Shown: positions 1 to 7,171, counted from the stretch's first letter. The stretch is DNA of 8,004 bases from Rhodoferax sp. (GCA_020048295.1 JAIFMT010000034.1:1-8004), one strand, 5' to 3'. Made by a program: numbers and translations. Notes: generated by a model not told the origin, from the letters alone.

Positions 1-582
1 GTAGCAGGCAGCGTCGGCTTCCAGCAGGTCACCCGAGAACAACACTTTCTCCGACGGCACCCAGACCACCGTGTCGCCCTTGGTATGGCCCGCGCCGACA
101 TGCATGATTTTGACCTCTAGCCCAGACAGGTAAAGCGTGAGCTGCTCTTGAAAAACGAGCGTTGGCCAAGTCAGGCCGGGGATCGAGTCAAAGGCGTTGA
201 ACAGGCGCGGAAAGCGCTCGTACTCGCTTTGCATGTCTTGTGCGCCGCGCTCGACGATCATCTCGTAAGTGCCCTGGCTGGCGATGATCTCCTGCATGCC
301 AGCGGCCTTGTAGCCTGAAGCGCCGAGCACGCGCACCGCGTGATAGTGCGACAACACCACGTACTTGATGGGTTTGTCGGTGATGTGGCGGATCTCGGCA
401 ATCAGGCTTTGTGCCATCACCGGCGTGGCCAGTGCGTCACAAATCAGCACGGCATCGTCGGTGATGATGACACCGGTGTTGGGGTCGCCCTCGGCGGTAT
501 AGGCCCAGCAATGCTCGGAGAGTTGCGCAAAGGTGGTCTTCTTGACCTCGAGGTCGGCTTGGGAGGCGAATTTTTTGGTCAT
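1..582 (-). CDS. MBL-fold metallo-hydrolase (3' end outside window)
   Basis: The reverse strand is open from an ATG at 582 to the window edge, giving the first 194 residues of a protein of the metallo-beta-lactamase superfamily (COG0491-like). Visible motifs are S-H-Y-H-A-V-R at residues 78-84, G-H-T-K-G-D at 165-170 and F-S-G-D-L at 182-186, matching metal-binding motifs 1, 2 and 3 of the fold. In motif 1 the usual HxHxDH is HxHxVR, so the Asp and last His that normally serve the second metal site are replaced. The start is well supported: AAGGA lies 5 bases before the ATG, and the gene begins 17 bases after the livF stop, so it is probably the next cistron of the Liv operon. The superfamily hydrolyses esters, thioesters, lactams and similar bonds; the substrate here cannot be read from sequence. 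The C-terminal part is not in the window. Confidence 0.88.
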   Translation of the reverse strand, partial: MTKKFASQADLEVKKTTFAQLSEHCWAYTAEGDPNTGVIITDDAVLICDALATPVMAQSLIAEIRHITDKPIKYVVLSHYHAVRVLGASGYKAAGMQEIIASQGTYEMIVERGAQDMQSEYERFPRLFNAFDSIPGLTWPTLVFQEQLTLYLSGLEVKIMHVGAGHTKGDTVVWVPSEKVLFSGDLLEADAACY

Positions 583-599
583 GTTGTTCCTTGTTTAAA

Positions 600-1940
600 T
601 TACATCCCCAGGTAGGCTGCGCGCACCTGTTCGTTGTTGATGAGTTCCTGCCCGGTGCCCGTGAGGGTGACGCTGCCGGTTTCCAGCACATAGCCACGGT
701 CGGCAATGTCCAGCGCGGCCAGCGCGTTTTGCTCCACCAGCAAAATCGTCATGCCCTGGCTTTTCAGCGTCTTGATCACCTCAAACACCTCCTGCACCAG
801 CAGCGGTGCCAGTCCCATCGAGGGCTCGTCGAGCAGCAGCAGGCTGGGCCGCCCCATCAGCGCACGGCCAATCGCCAGCATCTGCTGCTGGCCGCCCGAC
901 AGGGTGCCCGCAGGCAGGGCGCGCTTTTCCTGCAGGATCGGGAACATGGCAAAAATCTTCTCCAGATCAGCCTGCACATGATGGCGTGGCTGGGTGTAGG
1001 CACCCAGGCGCAGGTTGTCTTCAATCGACAGCGGGCCAAACACCTGCCGCCCTTCGGGGCTTTGGCAAATGCCGCGGCGCATGCGCTTGTCAGAGCGCAA
1101 GGTGCTGATGTCGTCGCCGTCAAAGTGGATGCTGCCCGCGCTCATCGGCTGCACGCCCGAGAGGGTGCGCAAAAACGTGGTTTTACCCGCGCCATTGGCC
1201 CCCACCAGCGCCACAGTCTCGCCACGGCGCACCTCCAGCGAGATGCCCTTGAGCGCCTTGATGCGGCCATAGCAGCTCTCCATGCCCGTCACACGCAGCA
1301 GCACCTCGGCCTCCTGCACCACTGCCCTGGCTGGCAAATGACCGGCGCTGTGTCCGCCCAGCCCCACCGACTCGGGGGCCAGGCTGACGATGCGGTGGTA
1401 CAGCGCGCGGAATTCGGCCTGCGCCGCCTCGCCAAACAGCGGGTCGCTGTTGTCGTGAAAAGCGCGGTTGATCTCCAGCCAGTCTTCCTGGCGCAGCGCC
1501 TTGCGCGCCAGCGGCATGACTTCTTTTTCCTCGGTGAGGATGTGCGTCTTCATCGCCGCCGTGTAGGTGCGCAACTGGCGGGCCAGCTCGGCCACGGGCA
1601 ATGCGCCCAGGGCCGCGTCGCTCATGCTCTGGCGCAAGCGGGTAAGCCTGGCCAGCCCACCGTGGTGGTCGGCTTGCAGGATATTGAGCGTGGCACCCGC
1701 ATCCGGGTGGCGCAGGCGCAGCAGGCGAAACAGGTAATCGTCTTCTTTGGGGTGGTGTGAGCGTTCGACAAACTGCTCGATGTAGTCCAGCACCGAACTG
1801 AAAAACGCGGTGTCAATCGCCTCGTCAGGCTGCGTGCCAGCGTTGACCCGGGTTTCCATCTCGCCGGCGAGCTGATCGACGGTGGTGGCCAGCCGCCACA
1901 GGTTGTTGTGTTCTTCGCTGATGATGCGCAGTGCGTCCAT
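600..1940 (-). CDS. livF: Hemerythrin (HHE) domain fused to LivF-type ABC ATPase
   Basis: One uninterrupted 446-residue frame encodes two domains. Residues 1 to about 190 are a hemerythrin-like four-helix domain. It has H11, H62-P-K-E66 (with H63), H92/H93 and H133xxxE137, the four-His two-Glu set expected for a non-haem di-iron site of the HHE/YtfE kind. Residues about 191-210 look like a linker. Residues 211-446 are a full LivF ATPase: Walker A G-A-N-G-A-G-K-T-T (247-255), Q-loop Q293, signature L-S-G-G-Q-Q-Q (347-353), Walker B L-L-L-L-D-E-P (367-373), and the LivF-typical L-V-E-Q-N in place of the switch His. LivF normally powers LivHM permeases on the cytoplasmic face and is about 235 residues, so this protein is about 210 longer. 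The start is 11 bases after the livG-frame stop; the RBS is weak. HHE domains bind O2 or NO or act in iron-sulfur repair, so redox or gas control of transport is an inference. Confidence 0.9.
   Translation of the reverse strand: MDALRIISEEHNNLWRLATTVDQLAGEMETRVNAGTQPDEAIDTAFFSSVLDYIEQFVERSHHPKEDDYLFRLLRLRHPDAGATLNILQADHHGGLARLTRLRQSMSDAALGALPVAELARQLRTYTAAMKTHILTEEKEVMPLARKALRQEDWLEINRAFHDNSDPLFGEAAQAEFRALYHRIVSLAPESVGLGGHSAGHLPARAVVQEAEVLLRVTGMESCYGRIKALKGISLEVRRGETVALVGANGAGKTTFLRTLSGVQPMSAGSIHFDGDDISTLRSDKRMRRGICQSPEGRQVFGPLSIEDNLRLGAYTQPRHHVQADLEKIFAMFPILQEKRALPAGTLSGGQQQMLAIGRALMGRPSLLLLDEPSMGLAPLLVQEVFEVIKTLKSQGMTILLVEQNALAALDIADRGYVLETGSVTLTGTGQELINNEQVRAAYLGM
1302..1315 (-). promoter_or_regulatory. 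Candidate internal ribosome binding site and GTG start for free LivF
   Basis: Inside the fusion gene, just at the start of the ATPase domain, the minus strand reads AGGAGG (1315-1310), five bases, then GTG (1304-1302, codon 213). Initiation there would give a 234-residue protein, the normal size of a stand-alone LivF, starting directly at the first beta strand of the ATPase. The bases also simply encode Gln-Glu-Ala, so chance is possible. The exact spacing and the match to the domain boundary are what make the site worth recording. Confidence 0.4.
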
Positions 1941-1951
1941 GGGCGGGGCTT

Positions 1952-2658
1952 TCAGGCGTGTGCGCCCAGATAGGCGGCAATCACGTCGGGGTTGTTGCGC
2001 ACGTCGATGGCGTTGCCTTCGGTGAGTTTTTTGCCGTAGTCCAGCACCAGAATGCGGTCAGACAGGTTCATCACCATTTTCATGTCGTGCTCGACCAGCA
2101 CCACCGTCACGCCCGAGTGGCAGCGGGCTCGTCCAGAAAGATCAGGCGCGGCTGCATCGCCAGGGCGCGGGCAATTTCCAGCCGCTTGAGCGCGCCATAA
2201 GGCATGGCATCGGCGTTGGCGTTGACAAACGCCTCCAGCCCGACAAAACGCATCAAGTCGCAAGCCTGCGCGTGCAGTTCGCGGTCACGCCGACGCAGGG
2301 CCGGCCAACGCAGGCAGGCTTTGAGCAGGTTGCGGTCCAGCCGCAGGTGCGCGCCGACCATCACGTTCTCGACCGCGCTCATATTCATGCAGATTTGCAG
2401 GTTCTGGAAGGTGCGCGCCACGCCCCGGCGCGCCAACGCGTCGGGCGACTTGCCAACGATGGATTCACCGTCCAGCACGATGCTGCCGCTGGTGGGTGTG
2501 TAAATGCCGGTGATCAGGTTGAACAGTGTGGTCTTGCCTGCGCCGTTGGGGCCGATCACGGCATAGACAATGCCCGCATCGATCGAGAAACTGACGTTTT
2601 GCACCGCCTTGACACCGCCAAAGTGAATGCTGAGGTCTTTGACATCGAGCAGCGCCAT
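1952..2658 (-). pseudogene. livG: LivG-type ABC ATPase, disrupted by internal deletion and frameshift
   Basis: The 5' part starts at ATG 2658 (first residues MALLDVKDLS), overlapping the livM stop by one base (TGATG). It encodes Walker A G-P-N-G-A-G-K-T-T (36-44), a Q-loop (T-F-Q-N), a divergent signature P-Y-G-A-L-K-R-L-E-I-A-R and Walker B L-I-F-L-D-E-P-A-A, then runs into TGA at 2107-2109 after 183 residues. The C-terminal part, G-V-T-V-V-L-V-E-H-D-M-K-M onward to a stop at 1952, continues in the -1 frame from about 2119. LivG proteins normally have about 22 residues, including the G-L/M-N-P D-loop, between these segments; here they are absent, so about 60-70 bases (3k+1) are missing. A simple ribosomal frameshift would not restore the D-loop. 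It may be a true pseudogene, a population variant or an assembly error. An intact LivG would be the second ATPase of the importer. Confidence 0.82.
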
Positions 2659-3593
2659 CAATCCGCCCCCCGGCCAAAGCGCGCCGCCAGCGTGGGCACC
2701 AGCCCCTTGGGCAAAAAGATCATGCACAGCATCAAAATCGCGCCAAAGGCCACGGTTTCCCAGCCTTCCAGCGCGGTCAATGCCTGCGGCAGGGCAGTAA
2801 GCAGCACGGCACCCACCACCGAGCCATACACCGACGCCATGCCGCCCACCACCACCATGGTGACGAGTTCAATCGAGTGGAAGAAGTCGGCCAGGTTGGG
2901 CGTGACAAAGCCGACGTAGTGTGCGGTGATGCTGCCCATGAAGCTGGCAAACCCGGCCGAGAGCACGAAGATGGCAACCTTGTAGCGCACCACATCCACG
3001 CCCACCACCCGGGAGGCGACCTCGCTGCCATGCAGCGCACGCAAGGCGCGGCCAAACGGCGAGTCGATCAGGTTCAGCGAGGACCAGACGCTCAAGCACA
3101 GGATGAAGGCACAAATCCAGTACCAATACTTGTCGCCCGATATCTCAAATCCGGCAAAACGCATCGCATCCACCGGCATGCCGTCCGGGCCACCGGTCAG
3201 CGCCGCCTCATTGCGCACGGTGATGTTGATGATGATGCCCAGGCCCAGCGTGGCCATCGCCAGGTAGTGGCCCTTGAGTTTGAAAATGGGCCGTGCCACC
3301 AGCGCCGCCAGGGCCGCCGCGGCCACCATGCCCGCTGCCATGGCCAGCAGCGGATGCCAGCCAAAATGCGCCGGCAGCACCGCGCTGGCATAGGCGCCGA
3401 TGCCCAGAAAACCAGCGTGCCCCAGGCTGATCTGTCCGGCAAAGCCAATCAGCAGGTTCAGTCCCAGCACGATGACCGCGTTGATGATCATGCGGATGGC
3501 CAGATCAACATAAAACGGGTTGGGCAGTAGCCACGGCAGCGCCAGCAGCAGCGCCATGATCAGGTACAGGCCGACAAACGGGTTCTTGCGCAT
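2658..3593 (-). CDS. livM: Branched-chain amino acid-type ABC permease LivM
   Basis: The 311-residue integral membrane protein belongs to the LivM branch of BPD_transp_2 permeases. It is strongly hydrophobic throughout, with the family motif G-Q-I-S-L-G-H-A-G-F at residues 53-62 preceded by G-L-N-L-L-I-G-F-A, and the L-T-G-G-P-D-G-M-P segment in the middle. Its length is within the usual LivM range. It should pair with LivH to form the channel through the inner membrane. The ATG at 3593 lies 6 bases after the livH stop with no strong RBS, suggesting translational coupling. The TGA overlaps the livG ATG by one base. The gene looks intact. The substrate is unspecified because HAAT permeases also carry urea, amides and aromatic or other carboxylates. 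Confidence 0.93.
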   Translation of the reverse strand: MRKNPFVGLYLIMALLLALPWLLPNPFYVDLAIRMIINAVIVLGLNLLIGFAGQISLGHAGFLGIGAYASAVLPAHFGWHPLLAMAAGMVAAAALAALVARPIFKLKGHYLAMATLGLGIIINITVRNEAALTGGPDGMPVDAMRFAGFEISGDKYWYWICAFILCLSVWSSLNLIDSPFGRALRALHGSEVASRVVGVDVVRYKVAIFVLSAGFASFMGSITAHYVGFVTPNLADFFHSIELVTMVVVGGMASVYGSVVGAVLLTALPQALTALEGWETVAFGAILMLCMIFLPKGLVPTLAARFGRGAD

Positions 3594-3599
3594 GGTGTG

Positions 3600-4475
3600 T
3601 CAAACCCGGTCGGTGGACTTGCCGCCAAACAGGCCGCGCGGCATGAAAAACAAGATTAGCAGAATCAGCACGAACGGCATCGCGTCCTTGTACGACGACG
3701 AGATGTAACCCGCGCCCATGGCCTCCAGAATGCCCACCAGCAAGCCGCCCACCACGGCACCCATGCCATTGCCCAGCCCGCCCACCACGGCAGCCACAAA
3801 ACCTTTCAGGCCGAGCATGATGCCCACGTCGTACGAGGTGAGCGTGATCGGGGTCACCAGAATGCCGCCCAAAGCGCCGAGTGCGGCCGACAGGGCAAAG
3901 CTCAGCAGCAGCACACCGTCGGTGTTGATGCCCACCAGTTCAGCGGCGAGCCGGTTGTGCGAGGTGGCCAGCATCGCCTTGCCGTGCAGCGTGCGCTTGA
4001 AGAAATACCACAGCGCCAGCACCACCAGCGCGGTCACCCCCAGCACCCACAGGCTTTGCGGCATCAGCGTGGCACCCAGAAAATGCAGCGGCGCGTCGCC
4101 CGAAAACGCCGGCAAACTGAAGCTGTTCTTACCCAGCCAGACCTGGACCAGCCCGCGAATCACCAGCGAAGCGCCAATGGTGATGATGATCAGTGTGACC
4201 GATTCAGCCCCTTTGACCGGCTCGATGGCCAGTTTGTCCACCAGGATGCCCACCAGCGCGGGCAGCGCAATAGCCAGCACCAATGCCAGCGGCAACGGCA
4301 TGCCGCCCTGGCTAAAAAACACCGCCAGCATGCCGCCGAGCATGATGAATTCACCCTGGGCAAAGTTGATGACGTTGCTGGCGTTGTAAATCAGCGTAAA
4401 ACCCAAAGCCGCCAGTGCGTAAGTGGCGCCGACGGTGATGCCGGAAAACAAAAACTGCAAAAACTCGGCCAGCAT
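3600..4475 (-). CDS. livH: Branched-chain amino acid-type ABC permease LivH
   Basis: The 291-residue membrane permease begins MLAEFLQFLFSG and has the LivH hallmark N-x-x-N-F-A-Q-G-E-F at residues 34-43, followed by multiple hydrophobic helices. A G-G-L-G-N-G-x-G-A-x-x-G-G-L segment, typical of LivH near the ATPase-coupling loop, lies in the last third. The frame is open further upstream to 4523, but the ATG at 4475 is preferred: AAGG lies 6 bases before it and the family N-terminus begins here. With LivM it would form the heteromeric transmembrane core. It is the first large gene of the transporter operon, and its start overlaps the stop of a small upstream ORF (TGATG). Confidence 0.93.
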   Translation of the reverse strand: MLAEFLQFLFSGITVGATYALAALGFTLIYNASNVINFAQGEFIMLGGMLAVFFSQGGMPLPLALVLAIALPALVGILVDKLAIEPVKGAESVTLIIITIGASLVIRGLVQVWLGKNSFSLPAFSGDAPLHFLGATLMPQSLWVLGVTALVVLALWYFFKRTLHGKAMLATSHNRLAAELVGINTDGVLLLSFALSAALGALGGILVTPITLTSYDVGIMLGLKGFVAAVVGGLGNGMGAVVGGLLVGILEAMGAGYISSSYKDAMPFVLILLILFFMPRGLFGGKSTDRV

Positions 4476-4531
4476 CAGAGGCCTTGCGTCACCAATGCCG
4501 CCATCTCGGGGCGGGTCCACCACATCAACAT
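4475..4531 (-). CDS. Candidate 18-residue leader peptide coupled to livH
   Basis: An ATG at 4531 is preceded by AGGAG with 8-base spacing, a better ribosome binding site than most genes here, and opens an 18-codon ORF (MLMWWTRPEMAALVTQGL). Its TGA overlaps the livH ATG by one base. This arrangement fits a translationally coupled leader. The peptide has two adjacent Trp but is not rich in Leu, Ile or Val, so classical attenuation by branched-chain amino acids is not indicated. It might instead be the remnant of a lost gene or chance. A longer open frame exists upstream to 4678, but it crosses the promoter and lacks a comparable RBS. Confidence 0.4.
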   Translation of the reverse strand: MLMWWTRPEMAALVTQGL

Positions 4532-4588
4532 GCTTTGGTCTCCTGTTGTCCGCACAGTGGCACTGACGGACTGTTGTTTGAGGGCTGG

Positions 4589-4617
4589 ATTCTGAAATAA
4601 GGAATTGATTCTGTCAA
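4589..4617 (-). promoter_or_regulatory. Sigma70-like promoter of the liv operon
   Basis: On the minus strand a perfect -35 box TTGACA (4617-4612) is followed after exactly 17 bases by CAGAAT (4594-4589), which matches four of six positions of TATAAT. Transcription would begin near 4582, about 50 bases before the small leader ORF and about 107 bases before livH. It lies in the AT-richer gap between the iclR stop and livH, so livH may be expressed separately from iclR. Prediction by eye only. Confidence 0.55.
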
Positions 4618-4619
4618 TT
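4603..4619. promoter_or_regulatory. Inverted repeat overlapping the -35 box, candidate IclR operator
   Basis: AATTGA (4603-4608), a 5-base spacer and TCAATT (4614-4619) form a perfect 6-bp inverted repeat covering the -35 hexamer of the liv promoter. IclR-family dimers bind short palindromes of about this size, and a gene of that family ends only 56 bases away. Binding here would block RNA polymerase, so repression is the simplest inference. The repeat is short and AT-rich, so chance cannot be excluded. Confidence 0.42.
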
Positions 4620-4674
4620 GCTATTTGGAGAAATGGGGTGTCATCTGCCCGCTTTGTCGTCAGTCTGTGGGCGC

Positions 4675-5487
4675 TCAAGGTGCATCCGCATGACCCAGGC
4701 GCAGCGACAAGTGTTGCGCGGCGCGCTTGAGCGCCAGTACCACCGGCCCGTCCATCGACAAGTCAATCATCCCCTTGACCCCGATGGCCAGCAGGGAAAA
4801 AGTGACTTCATGCTTGAAGTTGAACACCGGCGCCGCAGCCGCTGCCACCCCGGGCACCAGATGGTAGTCGGTGACCGTGGCGACGCCAGCGCTTGCCACC
4901 TGCGCCAGCATGGCTTGCACGCCTTCGGACGTGGTCAGCTCGGGCGGCAAAGCCATCGTCTTTTGCTCGTGCGCAATGCGCTCCTGCGTCAGCGCGCGCG
5001 GCAGGTGGGCGGCAAACACCCGGCCGCTGGCTGAGGTCAGCAGGTGCAGGGCGCTGCCGGTCACCACGTTCACCGTGATGGGCCGGTACGGCCGCACCGA
5101 GCGGATGATGACCGGGCCGTTGTCGCTCCACACCGCCAGCGCGGTGGTCTGGTTGATCTCGTCGCGCAGTTCGGCAATGCTGGCCAGCCCCAGTTTCACG
5201 CGGTCCAGCCGCTCCACCGCGACCAGCCCCAGGCTCAGCGCAAATGGCCCCAGGTCGTAGCGCGAGGTGGCCGGGTCCTGCTCGACCAGGCCCGTGCGCA
5301 CCAGGCTGACGATGTAGCGGTGCACCTTGGAGGCCGGCATGTCCACCGCCGCTGCAATGTCCTTGAGCATCATCGCCCGGTGGCCGCTGCTGATGGCGCG
5401 CAGGATGGTCATGCCAATCTCCAGCGACTGCACGCCATTCTTGCCTTCGGTGTCCTTAGGGCTGAGGGAGTCGGGGTGGTCAGGCAT
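4675..5487 (-). CDS. IclR-family transcriptional regulator
   Basis: The 270-residue protein has the two-domain IclR layout. The N-terminal winged helix-turn-helix starts near residue 18 (V-Q-S-L-E-I-G-M-T-I-L) with helices around 41-63 (L-K-D-I-A-A-A-V-D-M-P-A-S-K-V-H-R-Y) and a wing to about 80 (R-Y-D-L-G). The C-terminal effector-binding domain spans about 95-262, including V-x-T-G-S-A-L-H-L-L-T-S-A-S-G-R at about 140-155. The length is normal. It is transcribed toward livH and divergently from the DUF4139 gene across a 92-bp gap (5488-5579). IclR proteins typically control neighbouring catabolic or uptake genes in response to small acids or aromatic compounds, so the liv operon is the likely target. 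The start at 5487 has only a weak RBS; a slightly later start is possible. Confidence 0.92.
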   Translation of the reverse strand: MPDHPDSLSPKDTEGKNGVQSLEIGMTILRAISSGHRAMMLKDIAAAVDMPASKVHRYIVSLVRTGLVEQDPATSRYDLGPFALSLGLVAVERLDRVKLGLASIAELRDEINQTTALAVWSDNGPVIIRSVRPYRPITVNVVTGSALHLLTSASGRVFAAHLPRALTQERIAHEQKTMALPPELTTSEGVQAMLAQVASAGVATVTDYHLVPGVAAAAAPVFNFKHEVTFSLLAIGVKGMIDLSMDGPVVLALKRAAQHLSLRLGHADAP

Positions 5488-5579
5488 GGTGTGGCTGGGC
5501 AGGTTGGATGGCAGGCGCGAAGAATATCACCCGCGCCGCTTTGGTTATGCTTGCAACCTCACCTATCCTGAGGCAAACC

Positions 5580-6989
5580 ATGAAACACCTTTACAGCTTG
5601 ACGGCAGTGCTGATCCTGCATGGCGCGGCCCTTGCCGAACCGCCGCCCACGCTGGTGTCGGGCGCGGCGCAACGCCAGAGCATGGCCATCACGGTCTATA
5701 ACGATGACCTGGCGCTGGTCAAGGAGCAGCGCAGTGTCAACCTGCCCGCCGGACCCTCGTGGCTGAGCCTGCGCGAGGTGTCGGCCAAGATGCGCCCCGA
5801 GACCGCACTGTTGCGTGCGGCCAGCGGCCCACCGATCACACTGGTCGAGCAAAACTTTGATTTTGACCTGCTGACCCCAGCCAAGCTGCTTGAGAAATAC
5901 GTCGGGCGCGAAGTGACCGTGCTGCGCAGCCACCCCACCAACGGCACCGAGACCAGTGAAAAAGCCACGGTGCTGGCCACCAATGGTGGCACCGTGCTGC
6001 GCTTTGCCAACCGCATTGAAACCGGCGCGCCCGGGCGCATCGTGTTTGACAGCGTGCCGCCCAACCTGCGCGACCGCCCGACCTTGTCGGTGCTGCTGGA
6101 CGCCGCGGGTGGCGAGCAGTCGCTGGAACTGTCTTACCTGACGGGCGGGCTGTCCTGGAAGTCTGACTATGTGTGCAACCTGTCGGCCGACGGCAAACAC
6201 ATGAACCTGTCGGGCTGGGTCACGCTGACCAACCACAGCGGCAGCACCTACACCGATGCCACCTTGCAACTGGTGGCCGGCAGCGTGAACCGCGTGCGTC
6301 TTCAGCCCGTTGCCATGGCCTACATGGCAGCACCCGCACCGCGCGCCAAGGCGGCCTCACCGGTGGCCGAAGAGTCGCTGATGGACTACCACCTGTACAG
6401 CTTTGACCGTCCGACCTCGGTGGCCGACAACCAGACCAAGCAGCTGGCGCTGCTCTCAGTCAGCGACATTGCCGTGACGCGCGAATACGTGCTGCCCGGT
6501 GCCGAGTACTACTACCGCGAGCGCTACGGTGACTTGGGCCAGAAGCTCAAGCCGCAGGTGTTCATCAGCTTTGACAACAAGGGCGCGCAACTGGGCAAGC
6601 CCTTGCCGGCCGGCGTGGTGCGGGTGTATGCCAAAGACAGCAAGGGCGCAGCGCAGTTTGTCGGCGAAGACCAGATCACGCACACCGCCAAGAATGAGAC
6701 CATCCGTTTGAAACTCGGCGAGGCGTTTGACATCACCGCGGAGCGCAAGCAGACCAGCTACCGCAAACTGGCCGACAACCTGATCGAGACCGCTTACCGG
6801 ATCGAGGTGCGCAACGCCAAGGACGAAGCAGTGACTGTGCGGGTGGTTGAACCCATGCCTGGCGACTGGGAAATTGTGCAAGAGTCCCTCAAGGGCAACA
6901 AGGACAGCGCGCGCGCCAACAGCTGGAACGTCAACGTGCCAGCTGGTGGCAAAACGGTGCTGGACTACATGGCGCGGGTCAAGTGGTGA
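5580..6989 (+). CDS. Exported DUF4139 domain-containing protein
   Basis: The 469-residue protein begins with a clear signal peptide: M-K-H, a hydrophobic stretch, and A-L-A at residues 17-19 before E20, so cleavage after 19 and a periplasmic or outer-membrane-facing location are expected. The mature N-terminus (M-A-I-T-V-Y-N-D-D-L-A-L-V) and the body with L-E-L-S-Y-L-T-G-G-L-S-W-K and L-S-G-W-V-T-L-T-N-H-S-G matches the DUF4139 family (PF13598), whose members are predicted beta-rich and have no established biochemical role. No catalytic motif is recognisable. The start at 5580 is chosen because TGAGG lies 6 bases upstream and the signal peptide begins there; an ORF extension to 5508 would add residues that do not look like a signal sequence. 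It is divergent from iclR, and nothing links it functionally to the transporter except position. Confidence 0.88.
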   Translation: MKHLYSLTAVLILHGAALAEPPPTLVSGAAQRQSMAITVYNDDLALVKEQRSVNLPAGPSWLSLREVSAKMRPETALLRAASGPPITLVEQNFDFDLLTPAKLLEKYVGREVTVLRSHPTNGTETSEKATVLATNGGTVLRFANRIETGAPGRIVFDSVPPNLRDRPTLSVLLDAAGGEQSLELSYLTGGLSWKSDYVCNLSADGKHMNLSGWVTLTNHSGSTYTDATLQLVAGSVNRVRLQPVAMAYMAAPAPRAKAASPVAEESLMDYHLYSFDRPTSVADNQTKQLALLSVSDIAVTREYVLPGAEYYYRERYGDLGQKLKPQVFISFDNKGAQLGKPLPAGVVRVYAKDSKGAAQFVGEDQITHTAKNETIRLKLGEAFDITAERKQTSYRKLADNLIETAYRIEVRNAKDEAVTVRVVEPMPGDWEIVQESLKGNKDSARANSWNVNVPAGGKTVLDYMARVKW

Positions 6990-7007
6990 GTGCTTGGTGC
7001 AGAGATT

Positions 7008-7056
7008 AAGTTGATAGCATTCAGCGCTTTATGGATTTGGGCTAGCGCCTGATTTC
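7008..7056. repeat. Intergenic palindromic repeat, probably lineage-specific
   Basis: The segment after the DUF4139 gene contains GCGCT (7024-7028) and AGCGC (7044-7048), separated by 15 bases. Flanking CA and TG extend the stem past one bulged C. From memory, closely similar elements (TGATAGC, then GCGCTT, a TGGAT-like middle, then CTAGCGCC) recur between genes in Comamonadaceae genomes. That recollection is not checked here. The other parts of the 6990-7190 gap show no gene I can support. Confidence 0.45.
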
Positions 7057-7154
7057 TCATGTGGATCTTCTGGCATTGTCCTGATCGGTGATGCCGACAA
7101 CAATGTGACTCAATTGCCTGCAGCTCTGGTCGTGCAATTTGCCAAACTGGTTGC

Positions 7155-7171
7155 GCCGGGAATAGTTTGAC
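7155..7171 (+). repeat. Left copy of imperfect 17-bp direct repeat flanking the TA module
   Basis: GCCGGGAATAGTTTGAC here matches 14 of 17 bases of the copy at 7945-7961, in the same orientation; all three differences are transitions. It lies about 20 bases before the point where toxin homology begins. It may be an insertion boundary or an insertion-sequence end, but I cannot name an element. Confidence 0.3.

Noticed and set aside
591..1760. Long plus-strand ORF (389 codons) antisense to the HHE-LivF gene
   Set aside because: It mirrors a strongly supported gene, has a composition typical of antisense frames in GC-rich DNA (rich in His, Gln, Ala, Arg), and has no recognisable domain.
2107..2727. 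Extended livG start at 2727 adding 23 residues
   Set aside because: The extra residues overlap the livM C-terminal coding region; the ATG at 2658 gives the family N-terminus and the TGATG junction.
2877..3530. 217-codon plus-strand ORF antisense to livM
   Set aside because: It lies entirely within livM, has no domain motif and no ribosome binding site of note.
5541..5569. TTGGTT-17-TATCCT as promoter of the DUF4139 gene
   Set aside because: Transcription would start only about 4 bases before the ATG, leaving no room for the TGAGG ribosome binding site.
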